Made by a program: the position numbers and the translations under genes. 64,000 nt of DNA from Trichomonas vaginalis G3 (lineage: Eukaryota > Parabasalia > Trichomonadida > Trichomonadidae), in assembly GCF_026262505.1 (NCBI RefSeq), contig NC_067207.1, forward strand, positions 5,712,252 to 5,776,251, read 5' to 3'. Below, piece by piece: positions 54,209 to 64,000 of the stretch. Under the pieces are notes generated by a model. That model searched no databases, had not been told where the DNA came from, and saw only the letters and a list, made by a program, of their open reading frames with translations. Each line of letters begins with the position of its first letter. The stretch's first letter is position 1.

Positions 54209-54604
54209 AATTTCAAACTTTAAAATATTTAGGTAAATAGTATAGGCAATATACTAACTAATGCTCATAATATTTCCTTAAATCAAGTATAGACTTTGAA
54301 TTATTCAATGATTTAAGCTATTTTTTAAAAATATTCTTGAGATATAATGATTAATTAGGATTTTAATAGAAAATCCAAGATATCTAAGGAATGTGTATCA
54401 ATGAAAATGCACAGTTTCATGTTCATAAAAGATTATAAATTTATATAAAAAAAAATTAAGTTAAAATAGATTGATCCTTAAAACAATGTAATAATATTTA
54501 ATAAAAGCTTTGAAATAATTTGATCTTTTTAACAAATCTGTATTAAAAAAATAATAAAATCTTTTTTTTCAAACCAATAGAGCCAATTCTTATGAACTTT
54601 GAGT
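54209..54604. other. Convergent 3' spacer
   Basis: AT-rich, nothing seen. Confidence 0.6.
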
Positions 54605-56530
54605 TTATAGCTGCTGAATTGGCTGTTGAGGTTGTTGTGGAACTTCAACATCAGCTGGTGGAGGAATATTTGTATCAATTGGCTGAGAATAGACAGATTC
54701 TTCATCAGCGTCGTCGTTTTCATCATTGGGGATATTCTCAATGTCATCAATTGTTCCTTGTACGTCATTAAACTTCATTGTCGTTGGATCTTGTTCCTGT
54801 TCTACATCATCTTCACCTGGCTTAGGTAATTCCTTGACTATCTTTCGTTGGAGCTGCTTCTTTGGCTGTTTCGTGTTCGAAAGGAAGATTGATACGACAA
54901 CCATCGAAATTATAAAGATAATACCCATTTTTTTCCTGCTCCTCATGTTTTCCTTCTTCGGAATATCGTAAATAGTGTTGTCTTGCTCGAAATTCGTTGG
55001 GTTTTTAGAGATGGCAAATGCAAATCTTGAATCAACGCCTGCAGGAATGTCGCAAATGGCGTTGTTTGATGTAACATCATAACCTCTGACAATTGTGGAG
55101 TCGAATTTGCAGTAAAGTGTATCTAACTCGGAATCAGATTGGAATGTGAAAGTAATGTTCAATTTACGGCCTTTGACCGGCTCAATTCGTTCTAATTTAA
55201 CGTATTCCGACTCGCAAAAAGTGCCATTACCTTTAAATCCGTACATACAGCGACATGTGTTATCTCTGTAGCATCCAGCCCATAATGAACATTTCTTGTC
55301 ACATTTATAGCATCCGGATGAATCATATGGGTTGCCTTCTGGGAAAGAATCGGTACATTGGCAACTTTGGTTATCAGGAGAAAATGCGTTCGCTCCGCAT
55401 ATCAAATTACCATTCTTATCACGTCTGCCGAAGAATCCGAACTTGAAATTGCCAGGACCAATCATATCATCGTCATCATAAAAATCATATTGGCTTGGAT
55501 CACGATAATTGTCACCCTTTAATGGATCTTGGTTTCCTTGGCTAGGGTTAGTAGTATTGGTCTCATTTACTTCTGTTTTTGTGGAATTATTTTCTGAAAT
55601 ATTTAATTTTGTCACGTTTTCATCCGAAACCTCTGTTTTATTGGCTATGTTGATATCTAATGCTGTTGTATTATCTTTTATGGGCTCAATTCCATGTTTT
55701 GTAAAATTATTTAATTTTCCTTCTGGTAAAGTCTTTGTATACATGGTATTATTGTTTCTAGCACTTGAACCTTCTTTTGTAGTGTTCAATTTGATATCTG
55801 ATTTTGGTATTTTGTTTTCTGTTGATTCTGAAGAGGTTTCTGGTTCATCTCCTTCTTTCTCATCATTATTATTAGGGTCTTTGGCTATTATTGGGCCTTT
55901 TGAGTTGGCTTTTGTTGGTTTGAATGGTTTGTTGTTTGTAGGCATTTTGGATACACCTGTAATTTCGCCATCCTTTGTTTCAATATGTTTGTGGGTTGTT
56001 GGTGGATCTCCTATGTCGACATAACCTGGTTTTGAAACTTTTGGTCTTTTTGTGCCCATTTTATCGAAAATTTCGTCTAATGAGGCTTCTTCAAGCTTCT
56101 TGGATGTCTCTGGTTCGTTTCCGGATTTTTCTTCTGTATTTTCGGATTTTTCTATTTTTTCGTCAGGATTTAATTTATTAGTGATCCTGTTTCCAATCCT
56201 TCTATTGTCTTTATTGTGGGAAGCAATAAATTTTGATTCGGGCTCTTGTTCATCTAATTTTAATTTTTCTATAATTTTTGAGCGATCGTTTTGGTTGTGA
56301 ATTAAATCATCTGATTCTTCAACGACTGACTTTTGAGTATTATGCGGTGAATTGAAAAGTTTTCGTGTTATATTTTTTCTGAAAGGATTATGATCCCTGA
56401 ATTGAGGAATCCTATCTCTTCGTATGATATTCCTTTTATCGTGAGCAACGGCTCTCTCAATTGAAGAAATACTTAAGATTAAAACAAAAAGAAACATTTT
56501 AGTGTCACTTTTTACACTTGGAAAATGCAT
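54605..56530 (-). CDS. Type I surface protein with Cys-rich EGF-like region
   Basis: 641 residues. A signal peptide lies at about 12-29 (FLFVLILSISSIERAVA); Met12 (56497) is a possible alternative start. Residues 30-345 are a low-complexity, charged stalk rich in Asn, Thr, Glu and Lys with many N-glycosylation sites. Residues about 370-440 are Cys-rich and EGF-like (CQCTDSF, CYKCDKKC, CRCMYGFKGNGTFC). A beta-rich membrane-near domain follows, then a membrane span at about 533-550 and a 90-residue acidic and Gln/Pro-rich cytosolic tail. Likely displayed at the cell surface; a role in adhesion is inferred from the layout. No close family recognised. Confidence 0.8.
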   Translation of the reverse strand: MHFPSVKSDTKMFLFVLILSISSIERAVAHDKRNIIRRDRIPQFRDHNPFRKNITRKLFNSPHNTQKSVVEESDDLIHNQNDRSKIIEKLKLDEQEPESKFIASHNKDNRRIGNRITNKLNPDEKIEKSENTEEKSGNEPETSKKLEEASLDEIFDKMGTKRPKVSKPGYVDIGDPPTTHKHIETKDGEITGVSKMPTNNKPFKPTKANSKGPIIAKDPNNNDEKEGDEPETSSESTENKIPKSDIKLNTTKEGSSARNNNTMYTKTLPEGKLNNFTKHGIEPIKDNTTALDINIANKTEVSDENVTKLNISENNSTKTEVNETNTTNPSQGNQDPLKGDNYRDPSQYDFYDDDDMIGPGNFKFGFFGRRDKNGNLICGANAFSPDNQSCQCTDSFPEGNPYDSSGCYKCDKKCSLWAGCYRDNTCRCMYGFKGNGTFCESEYVKLERIEPVKGRKLNITFTFQSDSELDTLYCKFDSTIVRGYDVTSNNAICDIPAGVDSRFAFAISKNPTNFEQDNTIYDIPKKENMRSRKKMGIIFIISMVVVSIFLSNTKQPKKQLQRKIVKELPKPGEDDVEQEQDPTTMKFNDVQGTIDDIENIPNDENDDADEESVYSQPIDTNIPPPADVEVPQQPQQPIQQL

Positions 56531-56970
56531 ATCAATAAATTAAGCAATAACACCAAATATACGCATCTACTATTGATTTAAACTGTTTTTGATCATAATT
56601 TCAAGAATTCTGCTCATATTTTACTAAAAATTAATTTTCTGCTTTATATTTGGTGCTTCATATACAGAATATTATACTATCTTTAATAAATTATGATGAA
56701 TCGAAACTATTCCGTATGAATGTATTTAATATTCAAAAGGAAATTCATAACTTCTTTATTTTCTATGCTTTAAATTCGATCACATAAAGGAGAGTCCAGC
56801 TAAAAATACACATTAACTTCCAAATAGGTTTATACAGGTTATTTGATTTGAAATGAAATTTCTTATTAAATCATTCAACGAAAGGTCACATATGTAATAT
56901 CACATATATATAGTTCGTATTAAATTAAACATATAAGATTTTTTTATTTAACAAAACAAAACATAAGAAA
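56531..56970. other. AT-rich intergenic region
   Basis: Upstream of the surface protein and downstream of the next minus-strand gene. No gene seen. Confidence 0.6.
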
Positions 56971-57924
56971 TTAAGATGCAGAAAGAGAGATTGTCGTGTA
57001 CTTGTTCTTCATCCTCAATCTTAGTATAACGACAACAACAATAACAGCAACCAAAATCAAGAAACCTAAAACAGAGAAAGTTACAATCAATATCAACTTT
57101 GTTTTTGATTTATCAGGTTGACTTGTTGGAGAATTTGTTTTTACATGTGTTGGCAATGGAGTATATCCAGGTTCAACAACAAAATACAAATCAGGTTTGT
57201 CGAAAAGGAATTTGAGGTTGATATTCGGAGAAGAATTGTCACTTGACAAACTAACAGAAGGATAACTAATTAATCCATGGCACATTTTCTTTTTCAAGAA
57301 AGAAATGTTTTTCGTATTCACTACTTCCAAAGCAAAATGTATTCCAACATATTCAGGATCAGTTAAATCCAATAGAGGGAAATATCCTGTTTTTTGATAT
57401 TCCAAGTAATCGAAAACAACAGTTATTTTTGCTCTATTTGCCAAACATTCATTGATATCCGGATCTTTTTGTGTTTTATACAAAATAACATCAGGCAGAA
57501 CTCCACTTAATGTTATATCACTTTTTGTGGAAATGTTATATGTAACATCATTCTTTGAAAACGTATTAGATGAAAAAGAATAATCAACAGGCTTTGAAAT
57601 ATCAAAAGTATTAATTACAATTTCAAATTTTCCAATTGATTGCACAGTCAACTTAATTATATTACACTTAATATACAATCTAGAAAATAAATTCAATCCA
57701 TTAACAAACAGTTTTTTCATGTCAAATTTTGATTCAATTGGGAACTCTCCACTTAATGATTCGATTTTTACATCTGTAACACTTTCATCAAATAAAATTG
57801 ATGGATAATCTGAAATGTATGTTGAAACTAATTCAAATTCTAAATGAGTGTTATTTTCTGTCATAAAAGTAATTGGTTTCATATTGAGATTTTCGTTTCT
57901 TAATGTAATTTTTCCATCTGTCAA
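56971..57924 (-). CDS. Large surface protein, C-terminal part with membrane span
   Basis: About 317 residues. This frame lacks a proper ATG at its start (it opens from a TTG) and lacks a signal peptide, but ends with a Ser/Thr/Pro stalk, a strong membrane span (LILIVTFSVLGFLILVAVIVVVVIL) and a short basic tail. It overlaps the end of the 57921-59903 frame by 4 bases and is offset from it by one base at a TTTT run near 57938. I take both frames as one gene of about 980 residues split by a single-base length change. Confidence 0.75.
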   Translation of the reverse strand: MTDGKITLRNENLNMKPITFMTENNTHLEFELVSTYISDYPSILFDESVTDVKIESLSGEFPIESKFDMKKLFVNGLNLFSRLYIKCNIIKLTVQSIGKFEIVINTFDISKPVDYSFSSNTFSKNDVTYNISTKSDITLSGVLPDVILYKTQKDPDINECLANRAKITVVFDYLEYQKTGYFPLLDLTDPEYVGIHFALEVVNTKNISFLKKKMCHGLISYPSVSLSSDNSSPNINLKFLFDKPDLYFVVEPGYTPLPTHVKTNSPTSQPDKSKTKLILIVTFSVLGFLILVAVIVVVVILRLRMKNKYTTISLSAS

Positions 57925-59903
57925 TTGTTTGACATAAAATAGTCACTTTTTGGTGAACATTGTTTTTGAAAGTCTTTGTCTGGCAAAAAACAGAATTTGT
58001 CATCATCTTGGTAAATAGTTACAGCTTTGGAATTAATTATTCCGAAATGTTTCACGTTTTTCAAATTAAATCTATTGTAAACATATGAAAAAACAAAAAC
58101 TTTCGTGCTTGAAGAAAAATCATATTCTCCAACTAAATTTGAATTCCTATGAAATGTAACAGAAGTGAGGTCAAAAGTGACATTTGACACTAGTTTAATT
58201 TTAACATTTTCTACTTCAAACTTGTTTGCGAAGTCATTGATGTTTGATAAATCCAAAACAACAGAAAAATATGCTGAATCTATATCAAAATTTTTCGAAT
58301 TATTTATCGTAAAATCAAATTTCGTGTTTGTAGAAATATTAAATTTGAGAGGTTTTGTAAAGTTCTCAAAAACATAAATTTGAACAGCTTTTGTATATTC
58401 ATTGATATAACCTGTGAAATCATAGCTACTTTCATTTATAATCAATCCTGAAAAATATTCAGGAACTTTTGAAAAATCTGACACGTAAGCTACTCTTAAA
58501 TATGTCAAAATTGGATTAGCATTAAGATTCATGAAAATTTTGTTTTGAATTTGATAAATATCCATGAAAATTCGGTTTTGACACCAAGAATAAGCTTTAT
58601 CCCAGACATCTTTTGCTTTGAAGTAGCCAAGGTTTTTTGTAACTGTTTCTACGCTCAAATCTTCACATTGTAGTATTGGAATTCGTTTCCTGACGATTTT
58701 TTCGTAATCCGAAATCGTCATATTATCATTTCCAATAATTCTGGCTTCTATAGAGTCCGCTTTGATAGATTTGATACATATTGTCCTCAGGTTGCTCATT
58801 TTCGCTGAAAATGTGATATGAGACACTTCAAAATTATAATTTGTCATATTAACGTAAATTTCTGTAGAATTGAAGCCTTTAACAGTAACTTCGTGATTAG
58901 AATAGTATTGGTTCATACGTTCTGTAATAGTATTGAATAAATCTGATTGTTTTGAAAATGGCTGGATTGTTAGTGGATAATCCAGCGTAAAATTACCAAG
59001 ACCTAACACTGATGTTTGTAGTAAGACATTCGTATCGGAAACTATTGTTAAACTTCCAGGAATTGACAATTGTCTTATTCTTATATTTGATTTTGTTTTA
59101 AATGTACCTGCATTGAGTACATACACTGTACAATAGTGATTCCATGCTTTTGAAAAGTCAATTGTGGTATTCAAATTAAAATAAAAATTAATATTAGATG
59201 TTGTATTAGTTTCGAATGTAATAATTGCATTAAATGAATGGATATTAGTAACTACTGTAATTTTGTTGATCTCTGATATCGTAAAACTATCTTTTACGTT
59301 CAACATTATATTCAAAGAAATAACTGCAAGTAATTTGTACTCTCCGCTTTCGAATAATATTGATTTAGTATCTAGCACGCATGACAGACTAGGTATTTTC
59401 TGATAAACTTCTAAATTTGAAGCTGAGAAATGAATATTTTTTGTGAGAGGGGCATCGAAGTAAAAATTAAGATCATTAGCACTAATAGTTGGATTTATTG
59501 AAAAAGTATCGGTCTCAAGAATCTTTATCAAAAGACGATCAAGTTGTGGCGTTTTTACATTGGTGAAAGATATAAAATGTATTTCTTGGTCTTGGTTGAT
59601 CGAAACAACCCTTACATTCTCGAGGAATAGATTGAAAAGGAGGTTATAAGTTTGTTTGAGAATAATCGGATTGAAATCATTGCCTTTTATTATACAATTT
59701 ACTGTATGATTTATTGTTAAATTCTGTATGTCGAAATCAAACGGAGTTTCTTCGTTATTGAAAATGTAAATTTTTGTATCATTCTGAAAATCAACTTCTT
59801 CAGAGGAATTTATTAGTACAGTATCTTCTGGACAATTCATAGTTGATGATCCTAAGAAACAATAGTCCTTACTCGCGCAAAATAAAATCAGAAATGCAAT
59901 CAT
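57921..59903 (-). CDS. Large surface protein, N-terminal part
   Basis: 660 residues opening with a short signal peptide (MIAFLILFCASKDYCF). The rest is Asn-, Ile- and Phe-rich beta structure with many N-x-S/T sites (NITINHTVNC-like, TNTTSNINFYFNLNTT), few Cys, and no known domain; rhythm suggests a solenoid. It has no membrane span of its own; the following frame (56971-57924) supplies one, so the whole is a type I membrane protein. Likely a surface glycoprotein of a family special to these organisms; role unknown. Confidence 0.75.
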   Translation of the reverse strand: MIAFLILFCASKDYCFLGSSTMNCPEDTVLINSSEEVDFQNDTKIYIFNNEETPFDFDIQNLTINHTVNCIIKGNDFNPIILKQTYNLLFNLFLENVRVVSINQDQEIHFISFTNVKTPQLDRLLIKILETDTFSINPTISANDLNFYFDAPLTKNIHFSASNLEVYQKIPSLSCVLDTKSILFESGEYKLLAVISLNIMLNVKDSFTISEINKITVVTNIHSFNAIITFETNTTSNINFYFNLNTTIDFSKAWNHYCTVYVLNAGTFKTKSNIRIRQLSIPGSLTIVSDTNVLLQTSVLGLGNFTLDYPLTIQPFSKQSDLFNTITERMNQYYSNHEVTVKGFNSTEIYVNMTNYNFEVSHITFSAKMSNLRTICIKSIKADSIEARIIGNDNMTISDYEKIVRKRIPILQCEDLSVETVTKNLGYFKAKDVWDKAYSWCQNRIFMDIYQIQNKIFMNLNANPILTYLRVAYVSDFSKVPEYFSGLIINESSYDFTGYINEYTKAVQIYVFENFTKPLKFNISTNTKFDFTINNSKNFDIDSAYFSVVLDLSNINDFANKFEVENVKIKLVSNVTFDLTSVTFHRNSNLVGEYDFSSSTKVFVFSYVYNRFNLKNVKHFGIINSKAVTIYQDDDKFCFLPDKDFQKQCSPKSDYFMSNN

Positions 59904-60719
59904 AAAAATTTGAAAGAACGATCTGATTTTGAATTAGATTCAACTCTTCGTAAGAAGAAAACATTTATCTGATAGAAAGGTGGAAAATATTTTCCAAAAA
60001 TCTTCCATGCAAATTCCCTTTCAATTTTAGAGAAAAACAATTTTTAGGAGACTTCGGGTGCCTTTATCTTGCTATCCTTAGAGGTTAATAGGAAATTATC
60101 TATAGAAATATGTATCCAGATAGACTGGTACGCATAGTGATTATATTTTCATCGAATGAAAGCAATGATACATCCTTGGAAACATGAATTTCAGAACCTA
60201 CAAAACATGACATATAGAACAAATAAATAGTGCCAAATATGATAAAATGAATGAATACTTCCCAGCATTAAATTCATGGTTTCCTTTTCATCATCTATTC
60301 TGAAATGTTTTAGTTATATTGATATGAATTTTACTGGAAACTAATAGAGGTCGGATCTAAGCATTCATTAAACATTTTCAGAGAAAATAGAAAGTTTGAT
60401 AATGACATCAGCATGAATTTAAGATATTTGTACATAATCTATATATAAAAAATAGGATCTAATAGCTGTGATAACAGACATTATTTGAGTCAAATGATGG
60501 CGTACGTTTCAATGGCAGACATTTTGCCAGAAAAGTTGTTAGCACAATTTCTGGATTTTTTAAAGGGAAAGTAAACATACTTTTCGATAATATTCAGCTG
60601 ATGTGATGAACTAATTGAATCCAAAAGCTGCTTTGTTGCAATTTTTTATTGTATTCAGAAATAGAAACATTAGAAAAATATAATCAGTCAAACATTTAGT
60701 TTAGTATGTATAAACAGCG
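59904..60719. other. AT-rich intergenic region
   Basis: Between the surface protein start and the 3' end of the histone deacetylase gene. No gene or element seen. Confidence 0.6.
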
Positions 60720-61976
60720 TTATTCTTCGTTTTCATCGTCTTCATTATTTGCCTGGTGGGTAAAATTGCGAGCAGCAGCATCTGGATCAGAAGGCAAGCG
60801 TAATGCTGCCGAAATCATATCCCTAGGTGGTAACTCCTGCATTTGGACTGAAGGAGCTCCTGGTAAATGTCTAATGTTTTCAATAACATGGCACATAACG
60901 TTTTCGAGGTATTCTCTGCTATTGCAGTTCTTCTTTCCATCTGGTTTAAGATGGAGTTCGTAACTTGGTCGGTAAAAGTCGTAATAATCAGTTTCTGGCA
61001 TTTCATTTGGAATATCGACGCCTGTTAAGATTGATGTCTCGTAAGCCCAGCAACGAGCAACGCTTGTCTTTGTATATCCACCACCTCCTACAACGAGAAG
61101 AGGAATTCCAAAGCTTTTTACAAATGAAACACAATCTCCATGTCCGTAAGTAGAGAGGTTGAAGAAACCTAGACGATCGCCGACTAACGAGTCTGCGCCA
61201 CATTGTAGCATAATTGCGGAAGGAACAAACCATTCAATGAGCCTTGAAATGATTGGTCGGAAAATAAATTGGTAAGCTTCATCTGTCATGCCATCTCTGA
61301 GAGGGACATTGACTGCGTAGTATTTGCCGAGGTCGACACCAATATCAAACACGTGGCCGGTGCCTGGGAAGAAATCATTTCCGTATTTATGGAATGAGCA
61401 TGTAAGAACGCGATCTGAATCGTAAAATGCTTCTTCGACACCATCTCCGTGATGAATATCGATATCAATGTACATAACTCTTGGATGATATTTCAAAAGC
61501 TCCATAATTCCAAGAACGCAGTCTGCAATGTAGCAGAAGCCACTTGGCTTCTCTTTGGCAGCATGATGGAGGCCGCCTGCCCAGTTGATGGCGATATCTG
61601 CAAGATTATAATTCAATCTTTGAGCGGCGCAGATACTTCCACCAGCGGAAATTTGGCAGTACTCGAAAATGTTCTCGAAAACTGGGCAATCTGAGCCAAT
61701 GCAATAACGTTTTTGTTCTTGGATACTTGTAATCGAGTTTTCTGGTGTAGCATTTTGCAAAAATTTAATGTAATCGGGGGAGTGGAAGCGCATCATTTCA
61801 GTTGCTGTAGCACGATGGGGCCTGAAGACCTGCAAATGGTTATGAAGTTTATATGCGAGTACAAGGCTGTGAGTCATACGAACTCTTACAGGTTTCATTG
61901 GGTGGCCTTCCTCATAGTAAAAATTGCCAATTTCTTCATCATAGAAGTAAGCAATTCTGTTTTTTGGAATGCTCAT
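60720..61976 (-). CDS. Class I histone deacetylase (Rpd3/HDAC1-like)
   Basis: 418 residues, near the usual core length. It removes acetyl groups from histone lysines, represses transcription and acts in the nucleus. The active-site pair His137-His138 lies in NWAGGLHHAAK; zinc ligands Asp173 and His175 are in DIDIHHGDG (171-179); the third Asp is in QCGADSL; the catalytic Tyr is in GGGGYT. All are intact. The C-terminus is short and acidic (NNEDDENEE), with no extra domain, so partners must give it targeting. It is among the best conserved genes here. Confidence 0.95.
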   Translation of the reverse strand: MSIPKNRIAYFYDEEIGNFYYEEGHPMKPVRVRMTHSLVLAYKLHNHLQVFRPHRATATEMMRFHSPDYIKFLQNATPENSITSIQEQKRYCIGSDCPVFENIFEYCQISAGGSICAAQRLNYNLADIAINWAGGLHHAAKEKPSGFCYIADCVLGIMELLKYHPRVMYIDIDIHHGDGVEEAFYDSDRVLTCSFHKYGNDFFPGTGHVFDIGVDLGKYYAVNVPLRDGMTDEAYQFIFRPIISRLIEWFVPSAIMLQCGADSLVGDRLGFFNLSTYGHGDCVSFVKSFGIPLLVVGGGGYTKTSVARCWAYETSILTGVDIPNEMPETDYYDFYRPSYELHLKPDGKKNCNSREYLENVMCHVIENIRHLPGAPSVQMQELPPRDMISAALRLPSDPDAAARNFTHQANNEDDENEE

Positions 61977-62582
61977 TTGAAAATCTTTCTGTAACTAAAA
62001 ATAATCGTCACAATGACTTCCTCTTTATAAAAATTTTTGCTAAAACTTAAGATTTAGATTATACAACACTAGTATATTATATTTATCTTAAAATTTATAT
62101 TGTGGTGATAAATTTTAGAATTCATTGCTGAAATTGTTCAATATCTACTATTGCAATGGAACATATATTTCATTGACCTTCGTATTTTCCAATTATAAAA
62201 GGAAGAGGAGTGATCATATATCAGGAATATTTCGTTATTAATTGTTTGCTGATCATCCTCCTCATAATTATATTTGTATCCTCCTAATATGCTTTTTGAT
62301 TAGCTATTCTATAGTTGAATTCATGATTTAATTTGAAGTTGAATATTGATGCGTATTGCATCATATTCCTTGAAAAATATATTTACACACACCATGATAA
62401 TTCATACATCAGCAGTATATCGTATTCGATTACAAATTTAGATTCGAAATCAAAGAAAAACTAAAATTGATATATGAAAGCTGATCAATTTGATCAATTT
62501 CTTTGTAAAATGTTCATTGCATGCTTATTTGTTCCAAAATAATGATGCTCTAATTTAGCTGGAGCGATATGTGTCACTTTTG
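61977..62582. other. Divergent intergenic region
   Basis: Upstream of both the histone deacetylase (minus) and the thioredoxin-fold gene (plus). AT-rich; the deacetylase side carries ACGATTA near 62005, similar to a known trichomonad upstream motif. Confidence 0.4.
62574..62579 (+). promoter_or_regulatory. Initiator-like TCACTT
   Basis: Matches the trichomonad initiator TCA-Y-W with the A at 62576, 7 bp before the ATG at 62583. The short leader is usual for these organisms and supports this start. Confidence 0.6.
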
Positions 62583-63569
62583 ATGCTTCTCGCTCTCTTT
62601 GCTCTTGCTTGTGCAAAGAAAATCGAGCAGATTGAAGATATGGATGGTACAAGATTCAAACAGACAGTCATTGCTGGCAGAAAAATTACAGTATACGTTG
62701 TTTTGATGTCAAATCCAGATCTCGACGGTCATGCAGCTGCAAACGAAGTACTTGAGGAAGCTTTTAAGATTGGTAAAGGATTTTTGAAATTTGTTTACCT
62801 AGATACAGCTAAAACACCAAGCTATGCACGTAAATTAAAGCTTTACGAACCATCATTTTGCATTTATCGCTCTGGAGGCGTTCTCACACTTCCAGGCAAC
62901 ACAACTGCACGCCAATTAGTCAACCGCGCATCCTTTATGATTCCAGATTTCACATATAAAATTACTAACGAATTAGATGAGAACTATACAACAGCAGTAT
63001 GCGTATTGTTCACAGAACGTAAGATTCCACCTTCTCTTTGGACTGCTATCTCTTATGAATTTCGTGATAAAGGACATCTTATTAAAATCGGTTTTTCCAA
63101 CAATAAGACACTCGCCGCCAGCTTCAACATCACAGAATTTCCTAAGATTATGATGCGCAACTCTTCTAAGACATTAATTTACGACGGAATCAACGAATTC
63201 CTTCCTCTTAAAGATGCAATCAACAAATTCATTCTTAAGCGTTTGACAAACAAAGTAAAGTCTCTCAATGTAGTTCCTGTTAAGCAATTCAAGAGAAAAT
63301 GCCAGAATCAAGACACAGTTTGCATAATTCACACAGTTGACGAAGTTACGAACGAATTCTTAGGATTCCGCAAGAAACATACTACATCCCTCCTTGAGTT
63401 CATGTACGGCTCAAAGGGACTCCCTTACGACTGGATGAAACCAAATATGACTTATGGAATCAAGTATTCGGCCGGCCAGTACTTTGAGACTGACAATGTC
63501 GAAAATCTTGAATTCATGGTACCACAAGTTTTAATCAATAGAATGAAATGGCGCGAAATTGAATTATAA
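62583..63569 (+). CDS. Thioredoxin-fold ER protein without CxxC
   Basis: 328 residues from the ATG at 62583, right after the initiator. A signal peptide (MLLALFALACA) leads into a domain with the thioredoxin fold pattern of protein disulfide isomerase relatives (TVYVVLMSNPDLDG, FLKFVYLDTAKTPSYARKLKLYEPSFCIYRSGG), and a second similar domain (KIGFSNNKTLAASFNITEFPKIMM). No CxxC redox site is present, so it is a non-catalytic PDI-like protein, perhaps a chaperone or holdase. No KDEL-type end (ends REIEL). N-glycosylation sites are present. The stop runs into TAAATT. Confidence 0.7.
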   Translation: MLLALFALACAKKIEQIEDMDGTRFKQTVIAGRKITVYVVLMSNPDLDGHAAANEVLEEAFKIGKGFLKFVYLDTAKTPSYARKLKLYEPSFCIYRSGGVLTLPGNTTARQLVNRASFMIPDFTYKITNELDENYTTAVCVLFTERKIPPSLWTAISYEFRDKGHLIKIGFSNNKTLAASFNITEFPKIMMRNSSKTLIYDGINEFLPLKDAINKFILKRLTNKVKSLNVVPVKQFKRKCQNQDTVCIIHTVDEVTNEFLGFRKKHTTSLLEFMYGSKGLPYDWMKPNMTYGIKYSAGQYFETDNVENLEFMVPQVLINRMKWREIEL

Positions 63570-63901
63570 ATTTCATGGATTTATATAATTGAATAAAAGT
63601 TTATATTTGGAAGTTCTTAGAAAATCATTACACTGTTTAACTTTAATATTTAAATTCTTATTCTTTATATTTAGTCAAAATATTAAGAATAACATAAGAA
63701 TTTATGACAATGATGATTAAGAACCATTCCACATAAGCTAAAATCGAGGGATATATCCCAAGATATCAATGCTCAAAGGAATTATTAAGAAATTTTCACA
63801 AATGATGCTTTATTTTAAGAACTGGCTTTAACTATGGAAATTTAAGATTAATTTGGTGTAACTCAATCATAAATTTTGACAAAAATTTTATAGAAAAAAA
63901 T
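63570..63901. other. AT-rich intergenic region
   Basis: Nothing recognised. Confidence 0.6.
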
Positions 63902-64000
63902 ATGAACATCATTCGAGCATCACGCGATCCTCGAATGTTTGATCCAATAGGTTATGATGCAGATGAACGTGAAATTGTTAGAAATATTATCATTAACTTC
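63902..64000 (+). CDS. Start of an unknown gene, cut by the window edge
   Basis: The ATG at 63902 opens a frame of 33 codons, uninterrupted to the last base. It begins MNIIRASRDPRMF, followed by an acidic stretch. Too short to name. Confidence 0.5.
   Translation, partial: MNIIRASRDPRMFDPIGYDADEREIVRNIIINF

Noticed and set aside
31372-59903. Introns as the cause of the frame breaks
   Set aside because: No GTAYGT donor or ACTAACACACAG-type acceptor, the known trichomonad intron signals, is found at the breaks; a one-base shift explains each.
1-64000. tRNA or rRNA genes
   Set aside because: No stretch with tRNA-like box A/box B and clover-leaf pairing, and no rRNA-like sequence, was recognised by eye.

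Overview
The window looks like nuclear DNA of a parabasalid protist, most likely Trichomonas vaginalis or a close relative. Coding DNA is moderately AT-rich and intergenic DNA is very AT-rich. Genes are intronless. One start (62583) is preceded at 7 nt by an initiator-like TCACTT, and several stops run into TAAA, the pattern known for trichomonad poly(A) signals. The content also fits: an ankyrin protein with a DUF3447-like N-terminus, an F5/8C-type surface fragment, MULE and hAT-like transposons, and a virus-like (Polinton/Maverick-type) fossil. The genus is an inference; no rRNA or tRNA gene was seen.

Layout. Bases 1-13169 are a noisy second copy of about 14224-26690, followed by an inverted fold-back (12384-13169) and a gap of 25 N (13170-13194). 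Mismatches are mostly 1-base indels and grow denser toward the gap, so I read this first copy as an assembly or gap-filling artefact, not a real duplication. After the gap, 13195-16740 holds the virus-like fossil: a helicase-like scrap, a fibre-like protein, small proteins and a D12-class adenine methyltransferase. A 20-unit, 121-bp minisatellite (16822-19275) separates it from host genes: a long-chain acyl-CoA synthetase, a PP1-like phosphatase and a 604-aa protein of unknown function.

From 27 kb on: a MULE transposon with a nearby perfect three-way-junction palindrome (29593-29654); a CDK-site-rich protein preceded by four E2F-like sites; a Myb protein; a 3.4-kb non-autonomous transposon with 19-bp TIRs and an 8-bp target duplication (33490-36888); a CAMK-type kinase; an ABCA-type transporter; and a TTAA-flanked element (40997-43161) with a second, hAT-type element (41137-42251) nested in it. 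Then come a beta-helix protein, a propeller-like protein, a possible glycosyltransferase, a protein of unknown function, the 12-repeat ankyrin protein, a truncated F5/8C gene, two surface membrane proteins, a class I histone deacetylase, a thioredoxin-fold ER protein, and the start of another gene at the right edge.

The host genes form no operon-like pathway; they are a typical monocistronic mix of signalling, chromatin, membrane and surface functions. A recurring pattern is that four otherwise intact genes (MULE transposase, Myb, ABCA, large surface protein) each carry one single-base frameshift, three of them in or beside A or T runs. That points to unpolished long-read consensus and should temper any pseudogene call here.
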